The position numbers and the translations under genes are program-made. The notes under the pieces were generated by a model. That model was given only the letters and a program-made list of their open reading frames with translations, did no database searches and had not been told where the DNA came from. Shown here in pieces: positions 1 through 4,849 of a DNA stretch of 9,643 nucleotides (position 1 is its first letter; each line of letters starts with the position of its first letter). The DNA is from DATAYF01 sp036272735 (GTDB lineage Bacteria > Chloroflexota > Ktedonobacteria > Ktedonobacterales > Ktedonobacteraceae), in NCBI GenBank assembly GCA_036272735.1, contig DATAYF010000685.1, forward strand, positions 1 through 9,643, written 5' to 3'.

Positions 1-138
1 GCTCACCCCTGCCCGTTCAGCAACCTCGGTCAGAGCAAGGCCGCTGTAGCCCCGCTCATCAAGCAGTTGGAGCGTGGCTTCCAAAATGGCGCGGGAAGCT
101 CCAGGATTGCGGGGGCGGCCAGGAGCACGCGTGGTCAT
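1..138 (-). CDS. TetR-family transcriptional regulator, N-terminal fragment (cut by window edge)
   Basis: The 46 visible codons read from an ATG at 138 and run off the window edge. The protein opens with a basic Arg/Pro-rich tail (TTRAPGRPRNPGASR), then helix 1 (AILEATLQLLDERGYSGLAL) and the start of the helix-turn-helix (TEVAERAGVS). This is the standard TetR/AcrR N-terminal DNA-binding pattern; the HTH recognition helix and ligand domain lie outside. A strong Shine-Dalgarno, GAGGAGGG (145-152 complement), sits 6 nt before the ATG. An in-frame ATG six codons upstream (156) is less likely because it lacks its own ribosome site and precedes that Shine-Dalgarno. Family members are usually dimeric repressors that bind an inverted repeat, often in their own promoter, and release it on binding a small ligand. 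Palindromic sites in the upstream region fit autoregulation. The ligand and target genes cannot be inferred. Confidence 0.88.
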   Translation of the reverse strand, partial: MTTRAPGRPRNPGASRAILEATLQLLDERGYSGLALTEVAERAGVS

Positions 139-168
139 ATCGAACCCTCCTCTCATATCGAAAGGCAC

Positions 169-230
169 CATTTCGTAATGAGAGTATACGACGCAACATT
201 ACGAAATGCAATAGTTCGTTTCGTAAAATG
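169..230. promoter_or_regulatory. Putative TetR operator: three TTTCGTAA boxes in alternating orientation
   Basis: CATTTCGTAATG (169-180) and CATTACGAAATG (197-208) form a perfect 12-bp inverted repeat with a 16-bp gap. A third TTTCGTAA core lies at 219-226, again inverted relative to the second (perfect 8 bp, 12-bp gap). Core centres are 28 bp and 20 bp apart. The array covers the -35 and -10 of the divergent TetR-type gene, so occupancy should block transcription. Binding by that regulator is inference from position and symmetry. Confidence 0.6.
183..211 (-). promoter_or_regulatory. Sigma-70-type promoter of the tetR-like gene
   Basis: On the minus strand TTGCAT (206-211) and TATACT (183-188) are separated by exactly 17 bp. 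These match the -35 and -10 consensus in 4 and 5 of 6 positions. The expected start point near 175 leaves a leader of roughly 35-40 nt before the ATG at 138, containing the GAGGAGGG ribosome site. The operator-like repeats cover both promoter elements and the expected start point. Confidence 0.6.
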
Positions 231-315
231 CTAACAGAGAAAAGACTGCGCTGAAAAGGAAGAGATTGTCTTCTCACGTGAACACATCTCATTTGAGAAC
301 ACTGACCCTCTGTGA

Positions 316-2138
316 CAATCTTACTTAGTTGAAGCAGTCACTATACTCGCAGGCCTGGTGACCACATTTTTCAGAAGGCTCTATGCAATTCCCTGGCTGA
401 GCAAATTCCGGCGCTGGGAACGATGGATGCTTACGCTACCGGTGCTCACCAGTATTGCCATGTATACTATCGTGGTGCGGGTCCAGCCGCCATACGAGCA
501 GGCATGATGGGGGCGCTTTTGGTGATCGCACCGCGAATTGGACGCAGTTACGACATTTATAGTGCTCTGGCCTTCGCGGCCCTGCTCATGAGTCTGGAAG
601 ATCCATTTATATTGTGGGAGGCGGGGTTTCTGCTCTCGTTTCTAGGCACATTGGGCATCGTCCTGTTCACACCTTATTTACAACGCTTGTTACACCCACT
701 GACGCGTTTTCCCGGTGGACATACGTTAGCAGAAACCGTCGCCATGACCATGGCAGCCCAGATAGCCACACTGCCCATTTTTGCCACCACGTTCCAAAAC
801 ATCTCGCTCATCGCCCCGCTTGCTAATATGCTAACTGTACCTCTACTGGGTATCCTCATTACTCTGGGGACAGGACTATGTCTTGGTGGACTGGTGTTTC
901 TGCCGCTAGCGACGCTCTGGGGCTGGCTTATATGGCCGCTATTATGGTATGTCGAACATATTGTTGACTGGTGTGCCCACGTACCTGGTGCATACATACC
1001 GGTCAACAATTTTGCTACCAGCCTTACCTGGGGCTACTACGGCCTGCTCGCGTTGAGCTTCTGGTGGCTGGCACATGACAGAGCGTCCGTTACGCAGGCT
1101 GCTGCACGCGCCAATCAACATCAACATGCGCACCCGATCATCTCGCCACGCCTGATGCCTAGCATACAAGCCAGCGTGGCAGTGGTGGTACTGTTGGGAA
1201 CGGGTATTGCCATGTATAGCACACCAGGCACGAGTGCATTGACCGTAACCTTTCTCGCGGTCGGCCCAGCGAACCAGCCATTGCAGGGCGAAGCAATTTT
1301 GATCAGGACACCCGACAAACGTACTATTCTCATCGATGGAGGATTGGATAGCGTCTCGCTCGGCCAGGAACTGGATAGCCGTTTACCACCGTGGCAACAT
1401 ACTCTTGATCTCGTCGTACTAACAACGCCGCTGCGCGAACATCTGAGCGGCTTGCTCGATGTTGAAAACCGCTATCAAATAACGATGGTCATCGATGCTG
1501 GGATGCTGCACTCAAGTGCAACCTACGCCCAGTGGCGACGTAATATTAGCGAAAGGTATCAACACTACCTGCCAGTAGTTCAAGGCAGGTGTTATGGCCC
1601 TCAACGCCACTGCATAAGGGCAGCAATGAGAACCGTGATAATGGCCTGGTTGTTCGCCTAGTGCAAGATCAGGGGACCTATTGTGTAAGAGAGTATCCTT
1701 CATCCTGGTTGAGCCCAGGAACGCTGGCTTCCATTGCACAACAGGTCTTTGGAACCTGCACTAGTTGCCCCAGGACTGAGCATACTCCTGCTGGGAGTAG
1801 CCGCACAAAGTCGCTACGCGCTAACAGGATTGCTTGATACGCTCGCCGTCAACTATTTGCAGGCGCAGATTGTACAAATCGTGGACGCGCCAGGAAAGGC
1901 ATTTCCAGCGGAGCTAGGGGAAATTTTACAGCAGGCGCAGCCGCAATTCCTGGTCGCCACGCCGGGCGCGGTGAGCACGAAACAGCGTAAGGCAAGCGCA
2001 GGCACGAATACATCACCTGCCGGATCAACGCCTCTAAGTAGCACAACCAGAGGAACCTGGCAAACCATCGAAACGGCGCAGGCAGGTACCGTCGAGATTA
2101 CGAGTACGCCAACAAACTGGAATATCACCAGTACATAA
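316..2138 (+). pseudogene. comEC: comEC/rec2 competence DNA-channel relic (N-terminus missing, multiple frameshifts)
   Basis: ComEC forms the inner-membrane channel that imports single-stranded DNA in natural transformation. Four in-order pieces are readable. Frame A (316 to about 472) gives AVTILAGLVTTFFRRLY and FRRWERWMLTLPVLTSIAMY. Frame B (about 474-1585) gives the competence-domain core GAGPAAIRAGMMGALL and DPFILWEAGFLLSFLG, several membrane helices, then the start of the metallo-beta-lactamase-like domain (TVTFLAVGPANQ, ILIDGG, LDLVVLTTPLREHLSGLLDV). Frame C (about 1589-1730) gives LWPSTPLHKG and NRDNGLVVRLV. Frame D (about 1735-2138) gives LLLGVAAQSRYALTGLLDTL to the end. No start codon with a ribosome site is seen, and roughly the first third of a normal ComEC is absent. 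The usual HxHxDH motif reads TPLREH, and the later Gly-Asp reads Gly-Val. A one-base loss near 470-476 explains the first shift. Sequencing error could explain single shifts but not the missing N-terminus. Confidence 0.85.
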
Positions 2139-2178
2139 ATAGAACAAAGTCCATAGGCAAAGAAGGTAAGGCCAAATT

Positions 2179-2799
2179 ATGTTGTGTACACGTTGTGGCA
2201 ATCAGTTAGCAAATACGACGACCGTCTGCCCAGTATGTGGGACGTTAAATACACCATCACAACAGGGAGACACCAAACAGGCGACGAGGTACGGCGACTA
2301 CCCCGAACAGAGCTTTGGAGCGCCAGCGTCCTACACACTAGAGCAGGAACAGCCCATCTATCCAGATTATCGCCAGCCACAGATGTATTATCCCGAAGTG
2401 CAGCCGCCTCCATTTGCTTACAGTCCTGCTTCGGTCACAGGCCAGCCTCGCTACGAAGCCAATAGAAACTACCAGCCACCCATCAGTCACACAGCTCCCA
2501 AAAACGATACCATTTTGGTCACAGAAGTGATTCTCTCGCTGTTTGGCATCTTTGGTGTAGGCTGGCTAATGGCAGGAGAAACTGTGACAGGCATCGTCTT
2601 GCTCATCTGTAGCGCTCTCATCTACTGGCCGATCATGATATTCGGCACGGTGTTCACGTTTGGCTTTGGCCTCATCTGTCTCGCCCCTTTCGCCATCGGT
2701 GCCATCATCCTCAATATCTTACTGCTCAACGGAACGCTCAGGCGCAAAGCCGCCCGATCCGCCACCATGCCACCCCCCCACATGTATCAGCGCAGATAG
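2179..2799 (+). CDS. Zinc-ribbon protein with Pro/Tyr-rich linker and hydrophobic C-terminal membrane region
   Basis: The 206-residue product starts with a short zinc ribbon: C3-x2-C6 and C17-x2-C20 (CTRCG, CPVCG). Residues about 22-108 are a low-complexity linker rich in Pro, Tyr and Gln. Residues about 112-185 are strongly hydrophobic and can form three membrane spans (about 112-132, 134-153, 160-184), with the small-residue stretch FGIFGVGWLMAGETVTGI resembling TM2-type domains. The tail is basic (LRRKAARS). The layout suggests an inner-membrane protein with a cytoplasmic zinc ribbon; such proteins are common in Chloroflexota and Gram-positive genomes but mostly have no known role. The ATG at 2179 follows a purine-rich GAAGG (2162-2166) at a slightly long distance. 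It begins 40 nt after the comEC relic stop and may once have shared its transcript. No partner can be named. Confidence 0.85.
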   Translation: MLCTRCGNQLANTTTVCPVCGTLNTPSQQGDTKQATRYGDYPEQSFGAPASYTLEQEQPIYPDYRQPQMYYPEVQPPPFAYSPASVTGQPRYEANRNYQPPISHTAPKNDTILVTEVILSLFGIFGVGWLMAGETVTGIVLLICSALIYWPIMIFGTVFTFGFGLICLAPFAIGAIILNILLLNGTLRRKAARSATMPPPHMYQRR

Positions 2800-2818
2800 T
2801 CAATTGGTTTTTTACAAG

Positions 2819-2865
2819 CATTGATGCCTATTGATGGCCTGGTAGACCATCAATAGGCACCAATG
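2819..2865. terminator. Long hairpin between convergent genes, probable bidirectional terminator
   Basis: TGCCTATTGATGG (2825-2837) pairs perfectly with CCATCAATAGGCA (2847-2859) around a 9-nt loop. After one A/C mismatch the stem continues with CATTG (2819-2823) and CAATG (2861-2865), giving 18 paired positions out of 19. It lies between the ends of two convergent genes (2799 and 2901). A pyrimidine-rich stretch (TCTTTTCTCTTTTC, 2869-2882) follows on the plus side, but no classic uninterrupted T-run touches the stem. Termination is therefore inferred from position and stability. Confidence 0.6.
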
Positions 2866-2900
2866 GAGTCTTTTCTCTTTTCGTGCATGCACGTTCACAT

Positions 2901-3917
2901 TCAGGCTACAGGAAAGGCTAGACGCCGGTACTTTTCCCTGGACTCTAGCCAGGCTTCCTCGGACAGCCCCAGTTTCTCGCGTACAGATTCGGGCGTGGTT
3001 CCGTTTTGCAACTGCTGCACTGCAAAGGTATCGCGTAGTAGTTGTAGCGTCACGCGTTTTTTGATGTCGGCAGCCTTCACCGCCTTGGCAAGGATATAAT
3101 TGAGGTTGCGATCCGTACAGACAAACACGGTCTCGGTTGGATGATAGCGTTCAACGTAGCGCTGAAACATGGCGTTGAATTCGTGAGGGAGCACGAGACG
3201 CCGCTCACGGTGCTGTTTCCCGGCAGCCGGGGCAAAGTGGATCGTGATCATAGGCGTTTGTTCGGTGGAAAGATCAACGTCTTCCATCTTTAGACCCATG
3301 ACCTCCTCTTTCTTCAAGCCAGCAAACAGGACGAGGTAGATGAGGCACTGGCAACGTGCATCTTCGGCGGCAGCATCAAGCAGCTTTTGAATTTCTGCGG
3401 GAAGTAGCAATTGAGGGAGAGGCGGCAAAGGTCGCTCAAGCGTCAGGCTAGAGGAAGGATCTTCGCTAATGACCCTCTCGTTAGCCAACCAGGAGAAGAA
3501 ATTTTTGAGGAAAGTGACACGACGAGCCATCGTTTTTGGAGCCGGTGTTTGACCTTGCTTGCCAAATTTTAGATTCATCAGCCAATCGGTTACGTGCTCT
3601 TTGGTGAGCCGACCAACTGGCGTATCGTTCCCACAATGCTCGCGCAACATTTTCAGATCCGAGAGAAAGCACGTGATGGTATACGTAGATTTTCCTCGCA
3701 GCATCAACTCCTGGCGGTATGGAGCGACACATTCCTCCAGGCTGGATTGATCGGTCAGTAACAACGTGGCGGCAGGCTGGGGGGAGGGAGCTTCTGCTGC
3801 CGGGTCAAGAGGTTCCGCAATAACGACCTGAGACGTTGGCGTGGTAGGTTGCACGGGAAAATTATCGTCAGTCAGCGTGGGCTCAGATTGTGCTTCGTGC
3901 TGAGAGTCCTTCTGCAT
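2901..3917 (-). CDS. Tyrosine recombinase (XerC/D-like) homologue with degenerate active site
   Basis: The 338-residue product has a Pro/Thr/Ala-rich N-terminal extension (1-55), a SAM-like core-binding domain (about 58-150; EECVAPYRQELMLRGKSTYT, FLKNFFSWLANERVI) and a phage-integrase-type catalytic fold (about 170-335). The fold is recognisable by LYLVLFAGLKKEEVMGL-like and VTLQLLRDTFAVQQLQNG-type segments. Against the family signature, the first Arg is Lys202, the beta-strand Lys is kept (K234), the His of HxxR is Gln292, Arg295 is kept, the LGH His is Leu318, and a Tyr at 330 lies about three residues further on than usual. Strand cleavage is doubtful; DNA binding or a structural role remains possible. 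The ATG at 3917 has AAGGAG (3924-3929 complement) 6 nt upstream and a good promoter of its own. The frame is unbroken, which argues against simple decay. No attachment site or tRNA is seen nearby. Confidence 0.82.
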   Translation of the reverse strand: MQKDSQHEAQSEPTLTDDNFPVQPTTPTSQVVIAEPLDPAAEAPSPQPAATLLLTDQSSLEECVAPYRQELMLRGKSTYTITCFLSDLKMLREHCGNDTPVGRLTKEHVTDWLMNLKFGKQGQTPAPKTMARRVTFLKNFFSWLANERVISEDPSSSLTLERPLPPLPQLLLPAEIQKLLDAAAEDARCQCLIYLVLFAGLKKEEVMGLKMEDVDLSTEQTPMITIHFAPAAGKQHRERRLVLPHEFNAMFQRYVERYHPTETVFVCTDRNLNYILAKAVKAADIKKRVTLQLLRDTFAVQQLQNGTTPESVREKLGLSEEAWLESREKYRRLAFPVA

Positions 3918-3966
3918 GAATTGCTCCTTGGTTCATTAATATGACGCAAAAACAGATATATTTTTC

Positions 3967-3995
3967 ATTATAGCAAAAGAATAATAAATGGTCCA
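3967..3995 (-). promoter_or_regulatory. Promoter of the recombinase-like gene
   Basis: On the minus strand a perfect -10 TATAAT (3967-3972) lies 17 bp from TGGACC (3990-3995), which matches the -35 consensus in 4 of 6 positions. The predicted leader is about 40-45 nt and contains AAGGAG. The promoter begins just after the U-run of the preceding terminator, so the gene appears to be an independent transcription unit. Confidence 0.65.
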
Positions 3996-3998
3996 GGC

Positions 3999-4046
3999 AA
4001 AAAAGAACACCTCCAAGGAAGGTTGCAACCTTCCTCGGAGGTGTTC
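3999..4046 (-). terminator. Intrinsic terminator of the acidic-protein gene
   Basis: GAACACCTCC (4005-4014) pairs with GGAGGTGTTC (4037-4046). After a two-base internal mismatch, the stem continues as the self-complementary GGAAGGTTGCAACCTTCC (4017-4034). On the minus strand the hairpin is followed directly by six T residues (3999-4004 complement), the hallmark of Rho-independent termination. It lies 32 nt past the stop of the gene ending at 4078. Confidence 0.88.
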
Positions 4047-4077
4047 AAACCCAATTTATCATCAAAGCTAGAAACAC

Positions 4078-4497
4078 TTAGTTTTCGTCAGTATCGGCTT
4101 CTTCGGGTTCCCACTCATCCTCGTCCTCACGTATGTCCATCTCTTCAGGCTCATCCAGATACGTCATATCGCCATAGCTGGCTAAGTACGACTCTTTGCG
4201 TACGCGGATTTTCGGATTGATGGTAGGAAACGGTTGCAGACCTTCCGAGCCTTGCAGGTTGTCCATCATTGGTTCGTAAGCAGGAGGCTGTTCACGAACC
4301 AGGACTTCCGCACCCATTGCCACGGCCTCGAAGCCTAAGCGGCGCAGATCCATGACCATACCAGGCCAGGTGTCTTCACCATCAACCGCCCACCACTCAC
4401 GTCCCAGATACCGTACAGGTCGAACACGCAAAGGTCGGTTGATATCGCCCAGGTTAGCCACTAACGTAGTTTTTTGATTGCGTTCGGCTTTTTTCAC
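4078..4497 (-). CDS. Unrecognised small protein with acidic C-terminal tail
   Basis: I do not recognise this family. From the GTG at 4497 the product is 139 residues. The first 75 or so look like a compact beta-rich domain (TTLVANLGDINRPLRVRPVR, REWWAVDGEDTWPGMVMDLR, RRLGFEAVAMGAEVLV). The C-terminal part (YLDEPEEMDIREDEDEWEPE) is very acidic and probably disordered. There is no signal peptide or membrane span. The GTG at 4497 is preferred because GAAGGGA (4509-4515 complement) lies 11 nt upstream; a GTG at 4530 is in frame but lacks a spaced ribosome site. The gene ends in a strong terminator and is divergent from the sensor-kinase operon. Frame use and composition look like real coding sequence. 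Upstream, the same frame stays open to a TGA at 4558-4560 and is coding-like again beyond it. Confidence 0.72.
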   Translation of the reverse strand: MKKAERNQKTTLVANLGDINRPLRVRPVRYLGREWWAVDGEDTWPGMVMDLRRLGFEAVAMGAEVLVREQPPAYEPMMDNLQGSEGLQPFPTINPKIRVRKESYLASYGDMTYLDEPEEMDIREDEDEWEPEEADTDEN

Positions 4498-4566
4498 GAC
4501 TGAAACCGTCCCTTCTCTAAGAAAAAGCACTCCACAACGCCGCTTGTTCAGGTTTTTTCACGACTG
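4489..4566. repeat. 14-bp direct repeat around the start of the acidic-protein gene
   Basis: TTTTTTCACGACTG occurs at 4489-4502 and again at 4553-4566, 64 bp apart. On the minus strand both read CAGTCGTGAAAAAA, and similarity continues for about seven more bases (CCTGAAC against GCCGAAC, two differences). One copy holds the chosen GTG start; the other holds an overlapping TGA stop and GTG. This looks like an old local duplication of a translation start. Confidence 0.7.
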
Positions 4567-4686
4567 CTCGTAATCCAGTTCTTTTTCGCCTTGCACAAAG
4601 CGGAAATCCGCCGTGTATTCATACCATATCACATAAACTATTCCGTTTGCCAATGCGTTTAGATGACTATTTTGAAGACGCCACTT
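4558..4686 (-). other. Possible small ORF or detached 5' exon-like piece, in frame with the next gene but ending in TGA
   Basis: Reading from just after a TAG, 42 codons give protein-like sequence (SHLNALANGIVYVIWYEYTA, then DFRFVQGEKELDYEQS) followed by TGA at 4558-4560. It is in the same frame as the acidic-protein gene downstream, so only this TGA separates the two. Possible starts are a TTG at 4653 (31 codons) or a GTG at 4632 (24 codons); neither has a convincing ribosome site. A GTG overlapping the stop (GTGA, 4558-4561) opens a 14-codon ORF, VKKPEQAALWSAFS, that ends at 4517 just before the downstream ribosome site. It could be a real small gene, the broken front of a longer gene, or chance. 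Confidence 0.3.
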
Positions 4687-4752
4687 CTACGATAGAACAG
4701 GTCAATTTTCCAAAACGGGACAGGAGAAATACGTGCAACGTCATGTGTGAAC

Positions 4753-4788
4753 TTATGCATTGACAGTTCTGCTTAGACCATGCATAAT
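4753..4788 (+). promoter_or_regulatory. Promoter of the two-component operon, bracketed by an inverted repeat
   Basis: TTGACA (4760-4765, perfect -35) and CATAAT (4783-4788, 5 of 6 of the -10) are 17 bp apart. TTATGCAT (4753-4760) and ATGCATAA (4780-4787) form a perfect 8-bp inverted repeat with a 19-bp gap that touches the -35 on one side and covers the -10 on the other. The predicted start point near 4795 leaves a leader of about 55 nt and rules out a translation start at 4760. The repeat could be an operator, possibly for the operon's own NarL-type regulator; that link is inference. Confidence 0.72.
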
Positions 4789-4849
4789 CCTTACAGTTCA
4801 ATATATACGATTATTATGCTTGTTGCACGCAATGGAAGGTGCTTTTGCC

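Larger units (their letters stand above)
4498..4849. other. Divergent intergenic region between acidic-protein gene and kinase operon
   Basis: This 352-bp stretch carries the small in-frame ORF and direct repeat on the side of the minus-strand gene, and the sensor-kinase promoter with its inverted repeat on the other. A small GCGGA/TCCGC stem lies at 4600-4611. For the minus-strand gene I could not find a convincing promoter: TTGGCA (4648-4653 complement) is a fair -35, but the possible -10 elements near 4618-4630 are poor. From about 4690 to 4750 I see nothing recognisable. Confidence 0.5.

Noticed and set aside
136..162. Direct repeat CATATCGAA (136-144 and 154-162) around the tetR-type start
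   Set aside because: Nine bases 18 bp apart; it creates an alternative in-frame ATG at 156, but the ribosome site lies between the two ATGs and supports 138. Not enough for a separate regulatory claim.
263..321. Inverted repeat AGATTGTC (263-270) / GACAATCT (314-321)
   Set aside because: Only 8 bp with a 43-bp gap, not linked to any promoter or gene end; expected by chance in a region of this size.
2882..2893. 12-bp palindrome CGTGCATGCACG just after the recombinase stop
   Set aside because: Perfect but short and isolated, with no partner copy or promoter; insufficient to call a binding or attachment site.
2901..4046. Possible integrated element bounded by the recombinase gene
   Set aside because: No tRNA, no direct-repeat attachment sites and no other phage or plasmid genes are present; the flanking hairpins differ in sequence and look like terminators.
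4760..4849. A 30-residue N-terminal extension of the sensor kinase starting at 4760
   Set aside because: It would begin inside the -35 box of the operon's promoter and upstream of the expected transcription start, while the ATG at 4850 has a good ribosome site.
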